45,948 nt of DNA from Chloroflexota bacterium (GTDB taxonomy: Bacteria > Chloroflexota > Anaerolineae > UBA4142): NCBI GenBank assembly GCA_016215025.1, contig JACRMI010000047.1, positions 1-45,948 of the forward strand, written 5' to 3'. The notes under the pieces are model-generated. The model searched no databases, had not been told where the DNA came from, and worked only from the letters and a program-made list of their open reading frames with translations. Within the stretch, counting starts at the first letter, position 1, and each line of letters opens with the position of its first letter. Both the position numbers and the translations under genes were made by a program. Positions 8,878-18,033 of this stretch are shown in pieces.

Positions 8878-8912
8878 CGTTATGCGCAGCTTTCGCTTCG
8901 CTCAGCATAACG
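8878..8912. repeat. Intergenic hairpin with the R3 repeat core
   Basis: CGTTATGCGCAGC (8878-8890) and GCTCAGCATAACG (8900-8912) pair as a 13-bp arm with two mismatches. The segment TTCGCTTCGCTCAGCAT recurs at 19093 and, in diverged form, at 22370. It follows the double glycosyltransferase gene but has no T-run on the minus strand, so it is not a standard terminator. Confidence 0.5.
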
Positions 8913-8933
8913 ATCCAATCCCCAAAATAAAAT

Positions 8934-11198
8934 TCAGTGTCCCGATGTAGCCACTGCTTGTCGAATCAACCCAGCCAGCGCCTGTTTTCTTTCTTGCCAT
9001 TCGAATTGGCGCTCGATTTGTAGTTCTAGAATTTCGGATTGATAGCGATTCAAGTGAGCTTGCATTTCCAAAATGCCATCACGAATACTCTCGCTCGTAT
9101 TCCCCACATGGACCGCGCCGCGATAGAAATAATTTTGCAGCAACGGCGTATCCGAAGTGACGATTGGCTTGCCAAGCGACAGCGCTTCGCACGCGCCGCG
9201 CTGCATCGTATGCTGACGCGTCGTAAGACACATCACCGCATCGACGGCGGCGAGCATGGCATAGTACGCCTCGTCGGGCAAGAAATCGGTAAAGTGCGCG
9301 TTGGGCGGAGCATTGGAAATTATTTCGGCGTGCGCCGGTTTCTTCTTCCCCGTGATATAAAAGTCGATTTGCGGTAATTCGCGCGCGGCGGCAAGCATCG
9401 CCGGCAACGGTTCGTCCGGCGAGAACGTGTTCACAATCGCGACCTTGAACGAGCCGCCTAATGGATAACTCGTCTGTTGTCCCGTAAACTGCGTTGGAAT
9501 ATCGCGCAGCACAAACGCATGACCACCTTCGGCTTCTATCTGCTCCGCGAAATGTTCATTCGTCACCATGGTCGTGATCGCGTGCCGCAGCAACAGCCGA
9601 TGCAACCAATGGGGCCACATCCAGACGCGCTGCAACAATGCCGCACTGTGCGCATCGATCAAATATTTCGCGCCGGTGAGGCGAGAATAGATGTACGCGC
9701 ACAGGACCGCAAGACTCGGCGGACTCTGAATAAAAACGACTTGCGGTTGTTCGCGCGCGAGATCGACGATCGTTTCAATGGCTTGAGAAGCATATCGAAA
9801 TGGCGCGGACCACATGCCCCGGCGATCACCTGCGCGAATAAAGTGCAACGCGTCGATGCCTAGCTCACGCGCGAGAACCTGACTGCGAGGACCAACGCTC
9901 GGCGCACCCCAAACGATGAACGTCGATTTGAGATCGAGAGCGTTTGACGTTTGAGGCGTCCCAACAGAATCATTTTTGCGCGTATCTGAGTGGCGAAACA
10001 TTTCAGCTAATTGATCGATTCCCTGATTCACTTCGAAATTGTGTTGAACAATCGCACGCGCGCGCTGCCCCATTTCGACTTGCGCCGCTCGATTCATCGA
10101 ATAAATCTGTTTGATCGCTTGAGCCAGCGCGCCTGGATTCTCCGGCGGAACGAGGATGCCTGCGCCCGGCTGAACCAATTCGCCGATGCCGACGAGTGCG
10201 GTGGAGATCACCGGAACTTGCATTGCCATCGCTTCCGCCAGCGCCACCGGCATTCCATCGCGGTCGCCGTCGCGCGCGATGGTGCTGGCGAGCACAAACG
10301 CATCCGCTTCGGCGAGCCGCTGCAAAACATGGGCTTTGGATTGCGCGCCTTCCAACGTAATTAAATCCGCCATGCCATAGCGATTGATCAGCGCGCGCAG
10401 TTCCTCTTCTAGTGGACCGCCGCCGACGATGCGACAATCGAGATGCAAACCCTGCGTCCGCAGTTGCCGGCACGCCTCGATCAAAAAGCGATGCCCTTTT
10501 TTCTCCACCAAGCGTCCAACCGAAAGAATCGAAAATCGTCGATTGGGTGCGCGATTGATGGGAGGCGCAAACTCGCTTCCATCGACCCAAGGATGGAGCA
10601 CCAAGATTTTTTCCGCGTCCAAACCGGGGCATTTTTCCAAGATATATTTCTTGTTGAAATTCGAAACCGTAACGACGAACTGAGCATGTTTCATCTTTTC
10701 GAAAAGCAGCACCGGACCCGCATAAAGATCGTTGGCATGAGCGGTGAGACTGTACGGTTTATGCAGCAAGCGACTCACGCACAACGCGACCACGGCTGCT
10801 CGATCCACAAAGTGAGCGTGTAAATGATCGCAGTTCGCATCGCGCAACAGGTACGCCGCGTAAACACCCTCGAAAAAATGGGCGAGCGTCTTGATACGTT
10901 GGCGCAGATTGGAATGCGGTCGCGTAAAAAGGTATCCCAGCAAACTCCAATACGCGGCGAAATGCGTTATTCCAAAGTACAACTGTGCCAGAAGGAAACG
11001 TATCCAAGCGATTGGAAAAACATACAGCATGTTTTTCATCGTTTGGCGGTACTCTTCGATTTGTTCCACTTGACGCGGTGGACGACGAATGGATAGAATT
11101 GCGAGGTCGAATCCGCGCTGGCGTAATCCCTGCATCTCACGATCAATAAACGTCGTCGTGACGAGCGGGTATGTTCCGATGATATAACCGATTTTCAT
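8934..11198 (-). CDS. Tandem fusion of two GT-B glycosyltransferases
   Basis: At 754 residues this is about twice the usual GT4 length. Residues 1 to ~410 are a complete GT4 enzyme: MKIGYIIGTYPLVTTTF at the start, DHLHAHFVDRAAVVA, FSILSVGRLVEKKG and a donor-site segment DGMPVALAEAMAMQVPVIST. After a short linker, residues ~425-754 form a second GT-B unit (VVFIQSPPSLAVL, KYLIDAHSA, FKVAIVNTFSPDEP, RGACEALSLGKPIVTSDTP). Such bifunctional proteins can add two successive sugars in the cytoplasm. The Shine-Dalgarno is weak (GGAG about 15 bases upstream). The frame is open throughout, so it is a real fusion and not a missed stop. Specificities are unknown. Confidence 0.85.
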   Translation of the reverse strand: MKIGYIIGTYPLVTTTFIDREMQGLRQRGFDLAILSIRRPPRQVEQIEEYRQTMKNMLYVFPIAWIRFLLAQLYFGITHFAAYWSLLGYLFTRPHSNLRQRIKTLAHFFEGVYAAYLLRDANCDHLHAHFVDRAAVVALCVSRLLHKPYSLTAHANDLYAGPVLLFEKMKHAQFVVTVSNFNKKYILEKCPGLDAEKILVLHPWVDGSEFAPPINRAPNRRFSILSVGRLVEKKGHRFLIEACRQLRTQGLHLDCRIVGGGPLEEELRALINRYGMADLITLEGAQSKAHVLQRLAEADAFVLASTIARDGDRDGMPVALAEAMAMQVPVISTALVGIGELVQPGAGILVPPENPGALAQAIKQIYSMNRAAQVEMGQRARAIVQHNFEVNQGIDQLAEMFRHSDTRKNDSVGTPQTSNALDLKSTFIVWGAPSVGPRSQVLARELGIDALHFIRAGDRRGMWSAPFRYASQAIETIVDLAREQPQVVFIQSPPSLAVLCAYIYSRLTGAKYLIDAHSAALLQRVWMWPHWLHRLLLRHAITTMVTNEHFAEQIEAEGGHAFVLRDIPTQFTGQQTSYPLGGSFKVAIVNTFSPDEPLPAMLAAARELPQIDFYITGKKKPAHAEIISNAPPNAHFTDFLPDEAYYAMLAAVDAVMCLTTRQHTMQRGACEALSLGKPIVTSDTPLLQNYFYRGAVHVGNTSESIRDGILEMQAHLNRYQSEILELQIERQFEWQERKQALAGLIRQAVATSGH

Positions 11199-11218
11199 CG
11201 TCTTGTTTTCAATCTCCA

Positions 11219-11231
11219 GACCCTAGGTCTC
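11219..11231. repeat. Short palindrome AGACCCTAGGTCT
   Basis: A 13-bp near-palindrome 20 bp upstream of the double glycosyltransferase start. Its AGACCCTA core is shared with the perfect inverted repeat at 20223-20316, suggesting the same intergenic repeat family. Confidence 0.35.
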
Positions 11232-11312
11232 TATTGAATCCATGAAAAGAAAACGTTTCTTACGCTGGGGTGTGCGAATGGGCTTTACTTTAAAAGAATT
11301 GGACGGCTTGGA

Positions 11313-12128
11313 TTAACCTTGCTCCTTCACTATTGAGCGTTTTGAGGGCATTCCAGCCCACACGCGCGTTGACTTGTGAATGAATAGATAGTAGATCGCC
11401 AGCAACCCGCTGTAGCTGACGACGGCTGTATAGATAATCAGGCCCATCTGTTGCTCGGGTGCTGTGGTGGGTAGCCGTGTAAGGAAGGGCACTATCAGGA
11501 CCACATCGTATGCCAGAAAGCCGGCAAGTTGACCAGCCGCATTAACCCAACTTGGTCGCAGCAGGGCATACACAAAATACAACGCTGCACCGAGGAACAT
11601 CCAGCCGATAACTACTGAGAGTTCCGGCGTTATTTTCCAGGGGATCACATTGGGCACTTGCAAGATCAGTTGCGTGCTGACGATCAATAGGGCAATGATG
11701 AAGATAACGAATGACCATCGCACGAAACCAGGCATGGAGGGCGTGCTATCCATCGGAATACGGATGCTCCACAACAAAAGACCTAGTCCGAAAAGGGATC
11801 CGAGCACGCACGCGATGCCATAAGCGGTCAACTGCGCGTTGCCGCTGCTCGCACCGAGTTGAAACGAAAGGATCGACACGGGCGTCAGAATAGCGATGTA
11901 ATCGAGACCGATCCCTGCCAGGGCGCCGTAATTTTCAGAGGCCGTAGCCCACAGCGTGGATGCCGCGGCGGCGGCAAAGATCGACGAAATGAAGATAAAG
12001 GTCAAAGGTGTAGTTCCCTGAAACGGCCACAAGTTGACTGCAAACGGCAGTTGCAGAAAGAAGGCCATGGCAAGAAGGAACTGCACAAAACAGATGAAAA
12101 ACAAGGTATAGCGCACGTATTTAATCAT
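11313..12128 (-). CDS. Polytopic membrane protein of unknown function
   Basis: The product has 271 residues from the ATG at 12128, which has AAGGAG seven bases upstream; the longer frame from 12182 has no comparable site. About eight hydrophobic segments can be seen (for example YTLFFICFVQFLLAMAFF, WSFVIFIIALLIVSTQLIL, VIGWMFLGAALYFVYALL, LIIYTAVVSYSGLLAIYYLF), with short loops and no large soluble domain. No catalytic motif was recognised. It resembles small integral proteins often described only as hypothetical membrane proteins. It lies between the secreted propeller/CBM protein and the double glycosyltransferase, with larger gaps than elsewhere in the cluster, so a role in the glycan pathway is uncertain. 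Confidence 0.75.
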   Translation of the reverse strand: MIKYVRYTLFFICFVQFLLAMAFFLQLPFAVNLWPFQGTTPLTFIFISSIFAAAAASTLWATASENYGALAGIGLDYIAILTPVSILSFQLGASSGNAQLTAYGIACVLGSLFGLGLLLWSIRIPMDSTPSMPGFVRWSFVIFIIALLIVSTQLILQVPNVIPWKITPELSVVIGWMFLGAALYFVYALLRPSWVNAAGQLAGFLAYDVVLIVPFLTRLPTTAPEQQMGLIIYTAVVSYSGLLAIYYLFIHKSTRVWAGMPSKRSIVKEQG

Positions 12129-12191
12129 TTCAATCTCCTTCGTTGACAAGTGTCTGGCTCTGCTCTTTAATGACGCACCCAACTTATCGCT

Positions 12192-12248
12192 TTACGACGC
12201 TGCAAAGCTGAAATCGTCCACCTGCATTGTGGTTCTAGTTACTGCCAA
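12192..12248 (-). pseudogene. Possible remnant of a CBM-like C-terminus
   Basis: The minus strand reads TTMQVDDFSFAAS followed by a stop, in a space without a gene. This closely echoes the last residues ([10 protein letters not shown]) of the secreted protein encoded immediately upstream (12294-14660). It is too short to be a gene and may be the leftover 3' end of a duplicated or replaced carbohydrate-binding module. Confidence 0.3.
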
Positions 12249-12293
12249 TCACACCGAGCTATGCACCGTCCTCCTACTGCATTCGAAAAAGGA

Positions 12294-14660
12294 CTAGCGT
12301 CCAAAGCTGAAATCATCGACATAGATGGTCGCGTTCAAACTATTGATGACCATGCGCACCTGCGCGCTCGCGGTATTCGCCGGAGCGACAAAGCTACCGG
12401 TGGCTTGATTCCAATCCGTCGTCTGGGAGGTATAGGTCTTGATAACGCTTGTGCCAAGGTTGTTTCCAGCCGCGTCGCGCCAGCGCACGTCGAGTGTCAT
12501 GGTAAAGACATCCGTCGTCGGCGGAATATTGACCCAGCCGCTAAAGTTATAGGTTGTGCCGGGCGTCAAGCCGCTGATCGTTTGGTTGGCGTTGTAGCCA
12601 TCCTCCACCGTCGAAAAATGTTTGCCGGCGAAACTACCGCCATGCACAACTTCATTACTCCGCGAAAAACTAGAACTGCCTGTCCAACTATCCGGCTTGC
12701 CATTTCCGTCCGCATCCAGCTCAAAACCTGGGTTCGCTAACAAATTCCCAAGCGGCGCGCCTGTCGGCGTTGCAGTTGGTGTGTTCGTCACGGTGGGTGT
12801 CGCCGTATTTGTTGGTGTGGGCGTTGATGTGTTGGTAGGACCCGGCGTCGGCGTATCGGACGGTGTATTCGTTACGGTGGGTGTCGCCGTATTAGTCGGT
12901 GTGGGCGTTGATGTGTTGGTCGGCGTCGGATCTGACGCTGGGTTGTCGAATATGGCGAGTTCAAAGACCTTTCCATCGTTCTCATTTGGATTCTGATTGT
13001 TGTCTATACCTCGATCGGCGACGTAAACGTGCAAAACGGTTGGGTCGTCGCTGCCTGGAGCCAGGGTGATACCATCCGGATCAATCGCGTTTAGGAATGA
13101 AATATCAATGGAATGGACCAGCGTTCCTGAGAAGGTCACTTCGATGAGCGGTGATTTTTTGCTGCACAGCCACATATTGCCGGTCGAAGGATCATAAGCA
13201 ATTCCCTCTGGGTCGCGGATTCCCAACGAAGTGACATCGAAATGGGTGGCCGTATCATCTCCACCGGGCGGCGGACCATCGAAGCGCTTATTCGAGCCCG
13301 GACTGATGACCCATGCCTCACCATTCTTGCCATCGGCGATGATCATTTTGCCCGCGCCAAAGGCAAGGTCTTCGACATCTAGAATACCGAATCCGCTGAC
13401 GCTATACTGGGTTACAGAATCATCCGCTGTCCAATATATGCCGTCGCGTCCCGGAGCGATTTCAAAAATCTTGTTCCCCCCATCTTGCGAAACGTAAAAG
13501 TGGTTGTTGGCTGGGTTGATCGCAATCCCGGTGGGTTCATTTGTGAAACGAGTTGTGCTCAAAGGAGCCTCGAGTGATCCGTTTAGATTGAACTCGAACA
13601 GATTCTTTCCGACAAAAAGCTTGGGCATCTCGTCCACTTCACTGTCAACCAACAACAAATGCCCGGACGCCTGCCAGTAAATGATACCCGCAGGATCGGG
13701 AGATGGCGGTGACCACTGCGATGTACGAATGGTCTGGATTAATCTAGGCGTGGGCGCAGTGGCAAGCGGCGACACAACTTGCGGCTGATTGAGTGCAAGC
13801 TCAACAACTCTACCTCCCCCATTCCCCTGTCCTGCATCAGCGATGTAAAGATTTTGAATGGTCGGATCGTCGGTATTGTCTACACTGGGCGCAAAGACCA
13901 TGCTCTGTGGCGACGTAATCCGCAACTCTTGCAAGTTGCGCGTCGATACAAGTGCGCCCGTCTCGGCAAGTTCTAGCAACTTGGGACCGTTTGTGTCCAT
14001 GACATAGATATGGTTGTTGTTGGGGTTGTAAGCAATTCCGCGCAACTGTGTTGTGCCAAGCTGACTAAGATTCAATTTAGTGACGGCGTTGTTAGACCCC
14101 GGATTTGGACGACCGTTGGCATCCGGAGCAACTCGAATAATCTGCCGCGCTGCGGCATCGAGCATAAAAAGGCGACCCGTCTTTTCGTCGAATGAGATGC
14201 CTTGCAGATTTTGTGCGCCTAACGCTTGTCCGTTAAAACGCGAATCCTCGTTGCCTGGTTCACCGTCAGTCTTGGATTGCCTTCCGATGAGATTCTTGCT
14301 ATTGCGATCAAACATCCAAAACTTTTTATCTCGCGAATTGAAAGCAAGGTTAAGTGGATCAGCGACCGTTATCGTTCTAGGCGTAGTGGCGCGATCTTCG
14401 AAAAAGGGAATGATGGCTGATCGGGCGCTCACCTGACCGCTCTTTGGCGCTTCGATGATCGTGAAATTCTTGGTGGTCGGAGAAAAACTAACCCCCACCG
14501 GATTGGTTATACCCCAATCGCTTGCCCAGATCGAACGGATCTCAAAAAAATACGTCGATGGTGACTGGGCGAAGGTGGGTTCATTGGACATCAGAGCGAT
14601 TAAGATAACGACGGCGATCAACACCAACCCAAGTTTTGATTTTAGGTGAACAAGAAACAT
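12294..14660 (-). CDS. Secreted beta-propeller protein with TPT linker and C-terminal carbohydrate-binding module
   Basis: A 788-residue exported protein with a signal peptide ending near TFAQS (residue ~33). Residues ~35-565 contain repeated blade-like units typical of NHL/SdiA-regulated-type propellers: [69 protein letters not shown] Thr/Pro/Asn linker follows, carrying a 28-residue repeat in two copies, then a jelly-roll CBM_4_9-like domain ([20 protein letters not shown] ... VDDFSFGR). GGGAG seven bases before the ATG supports the start. It probably sits at the cell surface and binds the glycan made by the cluster; no catalytic residues were identified. Confidence 0.8.
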   Translation of the reverse strand: MFLVHLKSKLGLVLIAVVILIALMSNEPTFAQSPSTYFFEIRSIWASDWGITNPVGVSFSPTTKNFTIIEAPKSGQVSARSAIIPFFEDRATTPRTITVADPLNLAFNSRDKKFWMFDRNSKNLIGRQSKTDGEPGNEDSRFNGQALGAQNLQGISFDEKTGRLFMLDAAARQIIRVAPDANGRPNPGSNNAVTKLNLSQLGTTQLRGIAYNPNNNHIYVMDTNGPKLLELAETGALVSTRNLQELRITSPQSMVFAPSVDNTDDPTIQNLYIADAGQGNGGGRVVELALNQPQVVSPLATAPTPRLIQTIRTSQWSPPSPDPAGIIYWQASGHLLLVDSEVDEMPKLFVGKNLFEFNLNGSLEAPLSTTRFTNEPTGIAINPANNHFYVSQDGGNKIFEIAPGRDGIYWTADDSVTQYSVSGFGILDVEDLAFGAGKMIIADGKNGEAWVISPGSNKRFDGPPPGGDDTATHFDVTSLGIRDPEGIAYDPSTGNMWLCSKKSPLIEVTFSGTLVHSIDISFLNAIDPDGITLAPGSDDPTVLHVYVADRGIDNNQNPNENDGKVFELAIFDNPASDPTPTNTSTPTPTNTATPTVTNTPSDTPTPGPTNTSTPTPTNTATPTVTNTPTATPTGAPLGNLLANPGFELDADGNGKPDSWTGSSSFSRSNEVVHGGSFAGKHFSTVEDGYNANQTISGLTPGTTYNFSGWVNIPPTTDVFTMTLDVRWRDAAGNNLGTSVIKTYTSQTTDWNQATGSFVAPANTASAQVRMVINSLNATIYVDDFSFGR
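12781..12921. repeat. 84-bp in-frame tandem duplication in the Thr/Pro linker
   Basis: The sequence beginning at 12781 is repeated with few changes from 12865, a period of 84 bp (28 codons), encoding [20 protein letters not shown] twice. Such linkers expand and contract by recombination. Confidence 0.75.
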
Positions 14661-14674
14661 CGCACTGCTCCCAT

Positions 14675-16513
14675 CTAGTTACTCTTGGCGACCGCCTCAG
14701 ACTCGCGCAGCGCCATCTCGACGGTGAGAATTCTGCCCAGAAACTCATCGTCCTTGAATCGTTCTGTTTTGGCTTGCGTCAGAAAAGGGCAAAATGCTTC
14801 AGGCTGATAAAAACGCTGCGAACGCATCCAACGGAGACCGAGAAGATTTTGCGTCGCCGCATGACGTAGAATCTCCTGCCGCCATTCGAATCGCGAAAAA
14901 CCTTCTGGGCGCTCTCGCTGCCAAATAGATTTGCCCAAGACGACCTGGCTAAATTTGTCTGCCGTCTTTTTCGATAGCGCAACCCAGCTTGGCACAAAGC
15001 GATACCAATTATCGATCCGCAATGGCGCGGCGGGTCCTCTGCCTTCGATTTCGATGTTTGCCAAGACTGGGCGGTGCTTGCTCAGCATGTGCTTGACGAT
15101 TGAATTGTTTACGCGCCAGCGATAATCCAGCGACATGACGAACGAAACTATCTCTTTCGAAAACATGGGCGGTACGATTCGCAACAAGCCCGCCGCACAG
15201 GAACTAAACGCGCCTGCATGAGCCGTCTCGCGATAGGTGTAAACCCAATCGAGTTTTAAATTGTTGGCAGCGTCTGGCAACCGCTCGCCTACATTTTGAA
15301 ATTGGCGAATGAGTTCATTTTGAACGGACCTAGCATCCGAAGTGAGTATGCCATCTGGAATCGGATGCATGAGACTCCACAACTGACGTTCATAATGCGC
15401 CATGTTAGTCCGCCCAATGCCTGCGCGCTCCGACCACCAATTGAGTCCACGCCACATTTCGCCGCCCAGGCCGCTGAGCAACATGGGAAACTGCTCGCGC
15501 TCGCGATGATGCACCCAGAGCGGACGCAAGAGCAAAAATATATTCAGATGACCATCGCCGCGATACACCGCTTCGTTCAGATAGTTAGCCGATTCGTGCG
15601 TCCAGGTGTCGGGTAGTTGAAAGTGTTGATATTCCCAGTTCGTTTGCTGAATTATTTTTCTAGCGACTTGTACGTCCGGATGATTCTCCGGTCCGACGAA
15701 ATTCGCTTTGAATGGCAACCCCGCTCGCTCGAGCAACAGCACCAAAAATCGCGTATCAAAGCCGCCGGTCAAATCGCTCCAGACTTTGCCTTCGCGCGCC
15801 AAGTTTCGCTTGAGCAGTCCCGGCAAAACCTCAGCGGCGGCATCAACCGAATCGGCTAAGGATAGCTGGGACAAGGAGCGATCAATCGCTGGCTGCCAAT
15901 ACGTCGATTCTTTGATCCCACGTTCGCTCAACTCCAACACGGTTGCGGGGCGCAAACGCTTGACCTCTTGCCACAGCGTCAGTTCGCCAAACACTTTGCC
16001 CGTGCGTAAAAAACATTCAACGCCAAGCTCACTTGGCGTCGCTTGAATCTGCTGCGCCACCGCGAGCGCCGATGTTCCGATAAACCTGCGGTCGCCGCGT
16101 TCGCCGTAAAAAACAGAAAAAAAACCAAAGGGATCGACGACGATGGATAGCGCGCGGCGAATGCCGTCATAAATCGCCAGCCCAAACACTCCGTCGAGAC
16201 GTTGTAAAACGCTGGAACCATGCTCGCCAAAGTCACGCAACAGCTTGGAAAGATTTCCATCCAAAGCTGGGTCGAGCGTATCCACAACGGTTCCGGCGGC
16301 GATCAGCCACGAACCCGTCGCCGCGTCCACTGTCACGCCACGATGGAGCGATACGGACGAATCCAATTTTGCGCCAACGCATCCGCAGCCGTGAACGGTC
16401 CGAGTCGGTAGGTCGAGTCGCTTGGCATTGGCAACGCGTCGAAGAAATCCATCAAATTCGGATTCCAAAACGCGCGCAGTATTCTTTTCAGACAAGACTG
16501 CCCAGCCCGCCAT
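14675..16513 (-). CDS. Asparagine-synthetase-like protein lacking the glutaminase cysteine
   Basis: The 612-residue product has the two-domain plan of class B asparagine synthetases: an N-terminal Ntn-like domain (RLDGVFGLAIYDG, VDPFGFFSVFYGE) and a C-terminal ATP-pyrophosphatase domain with the P-loop DLTGGFDT at 247-254 in place of the canonical SGGLDS. The N-terminus is MAGW rather than MCG, so the glutamine-hydrolysing Cys2 is missing. The enzyme may use free ammonia or another amine, or the N-domain may be structural. The ATG at 16513 follows the previous stop by 5 bp; an in-frame TTG at 16534 would add seven residues. Such proteins occur in sugar-amidation and capsule loci, and here amidation of a uronate carboxylate is a reasonable inference. 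Asparagine synthesis itself is less likely. Confidence 0.8.
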   Translation of the reverse strand: MAGWAVLSEKNTARVLESEFDGFLRRVANAKRLDLPTRTVHGCGCVGAKLDSSVSLHRGVTVDAATGSWLIAAGTVVDTLDPALDGNLSKLLRDFGEHGSSVLQRLDGVFGLAIYDGIRRALSIVVDPFGFFSVFYGERGDRRFIGTSALAVAQQIQATPSELGVECFLRTGKVFGELTLWQEVKRLRPATVLELSERGIKESTYWQPAIDRSLSQLSLADSVDAAAEVLPGLLKRNLAREGKVWSDLTGGFDTRFLVLLLERAGLPFKANFVGPENHPDVQVARKIIQQTNWEYQHFQLPDTWTHESANYLNEAVYRGDGHLNIFLLLRPLWVHHREREQFPMLLSGLGGEMWRGLNWWSERAGIGRTNMAHYERQLWSLMHPIPDGILTSDARSVQNELIRQFQNVGERLPDAANNLKLDWVYTYRETAHAGAFSSCAAGLLRIVPPMFSKEIVSFVMSLDYRWRVNNSIVKHMLSKHRPVLANIEIEGRGPAAPLRIDNWYRFVPSWVALSKKTADKFSQVVLGKSIWQRERPEGFSRFEWRQEILRHAATQNLLGLRWMRSQRFYQPEAFCPFLTQAKTERFKDDEFLGRILTVEMALRESEAVAKSN

Positions 16514-16518
16514 CGTCT

Positions 16519-18033
16519 TTACAACCAACTCCAAATCGCGGTTTTAACTTGCAGCAACACTTGTTCGAGTGGTTGTTCCGCATCGACCATGAGCACCTTC
16601 GTATCAGAGGAATCCAACCCATCCAGCGCGCGCGCTTTGGCTTCGATTCGCTCACGGCGATGTTCCGGTTTGCGCGCCTGAGAGACCTCAGGGCTGACGC
16701 GCAAGACCACCATTCGATCCGGCGGGCGAATCTTGCGATACAAGTTTTCCTCGCGCTGCGCGAGATTTGCCGAGAGTTTGTTACTGGGATTGCCCTTCGC
16801 CCTGATGCGGGGACCATCCATCGGGCGACCATCAATCATCGCCGCCTTCAATGGATAACGGTCATAAATGACCACCGCGCCTTGAGCAATCTTGCGCTGT
16901 CCTTTTTCATATCGATCATAACGATCGTGGGCTTCTGCCACGAAACTAAAGTCTGTCAATAGATTCTCAAACCCATTCGCCGCGCGCGTGATGGGATTTT
17001 TTATTCCCAGGATACGCTTAGTTCCAGCATGGACCTTTTGTCCCAAGCCCAAAATCGCGCGCACCATCTTGGTTACAGTGGATGGATGCGTAGTACCCAT
17101 GTAAAACTTATGCACATTCACTCGCCAATTGAGCCACTTTATAATTTCTTTGACGCAAGTCGATTTACCTGCGCCATCCGCGCCAATGAAGGCAATCCCC
17201 AGTCCACCCGCCGACGGTTTCTTGTGGCGGTCTGCCAAGAGATAGTCGCGCAGACGTTTACTAGGCAATTTCTGGATGAGCGCGGTGCGATGATATTCCA
17301 GTTCTGTTTGTACCCATGCCATGCGTTCATAGGGCAACAACAACTCACGCACCCGGCGACGCAGATGAAAAAGGACCCAGGCATCGCGCGGAGATTCCTT
17401 CAAGGTCTTTAGAAAATTTAACACCAGATCGGTCGGGACAAAATCAATGTCACGCTCAATCGCCGTTTTGATTTGATCCAAATTCGTCAGCGCGAGCAAC
17501 TCGTCGAATTCTTTAAAGAACGATTGAGCAATTCCACTGCGTCCCGGCAGCCGAAATAAATCGCGGATCACATTGCGGTCACTATATTTGAGCAGCACGC
17601 GCAAGGACAAAATGATCGTTTCCAATTCGGCGGCTGGCACCCGCACGCCCGATTTCATCCGCGTATGATCGAGAAAACTTTGCTCCAAGGGTAGCACATA
17701 ATTCTTGGTATATTGGTCACCGATAATGAGCCGGTAATGCACGTGCAAATGAATGATCGCACCCGATTGCCGATCAAACCCCAAGTAATCCTCAACCGCG
17801 GGATATTGGCGTTGCGGCGCAGACACAAAGGGCTTGAAATCGCAGCCCTGAAGGATTTGACGAAATTTTCCTGCTTCGGCGCGATCCAGGAGCAGGTCAA
17901 CGTCCGTTCCTCCGCGCAGCCCTTTGTCCAATTCGTGCGTGCTCTTCCAAGCACAGTAGCGGATGCCTTGATCGTTCAGTTTATCAAATAATCCAACCGC
18001 TGTTACTAATGTCCTCGTTTGGATCGCGATCAT
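16519..18033 (-). CDS. Nucleotidyltransferase-like plus thymidylate-kinase-like P-loop protein
   Basis: A 504-residue two-domain protein. The N-terminal half has a nucleotidyltransferase-like motif, YCAWKS followed by GGTDVDLLL (41-49), then LHVHYRL. From residue ~277 a P-loop kinase domain begins with GIAFIGADGAGKST (Lys290) and continues with VIYDRYP and a lid-like arginine-rich region, resembling thymidylate kinase. The fusion and the capsule-gene context argue against a housekeeping dTMP kinase. Comparable fusions accompany asparagine-synthetase-like and LPS-kinase-like genes in polysaccharide loci. It overlaps the upstream kinase gene by 4 bp (ATGA) and is followed 5 bp later by the asparagine-synthetase-like gene. 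It may activate or phosphorylate a sugar or a lipid-linked intermediate; the substrate is unknown. Confidence 0.78.
   Translation of the reverse strand: MIAIQTRTLVTAVGLFDKLNDQGIRYCAWKSTHELDKGLRGGTDVDLLLDRAEAGKFRQILQGCDFKPFVSAPQRQYPAVEDYLGFDRQSGAIIHLHVHYRLIIGDQYTKNYVLPLEQSFLDHTRMKSGVRVPAAELETIILSLRVLLKYSDRNVIRDLFRLPGRSGIAQSFFKEFDELLALTNLDQIKTAIERDIDFVPTDLVLNFLKTLKESPRDAWVLFHLRRRVRELLLPYERMAWVQTELEYHRTALIQKLPSKRLRDYLLADRHKKPSAGGLGIAFIGADGAGKSTCVKEIIKWLNWRVNVHKFYMGTTHPSTVTKMVRAILGLGQKVHAGTKRILGIKNPITRAANGFENLLTDFSFVAEAHDRYDRYEKGQRKIAQGAVVIYDRYPLKAAMIDGRPMDGPRIRAKGNPSNKLSANLAQREENLYRKIRPPDRMVVLRVSPEVSQARKPEHRRERIEAKARALDGLDSSDTKVLMVDAEQPLEQVLLQVKTAIWSWL

Noticed and set aside
8878..8912. Intrinsic terminator of the double glycosyltransferase
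   Set aside because: The stem is present but there is no T-run on the minus strand; it matches a dispersed repeat core better.
10003..10632. 209-codon minus-strand frame rich in Arg/Ser/Gly
   Set aside because: It lies in a shifted frame of the double glycosyltransferase; its composition is typical of out-of-frame translation of G+C-rich coding DNA.
16519..18033. Housekeeping thymidylate kinase
   Set aside because: The P-loop domain is fused to a 270-residue nucleotidyltransferase-like half and lies in a coupled polysaccharide module, unlike stand-alone tmk.
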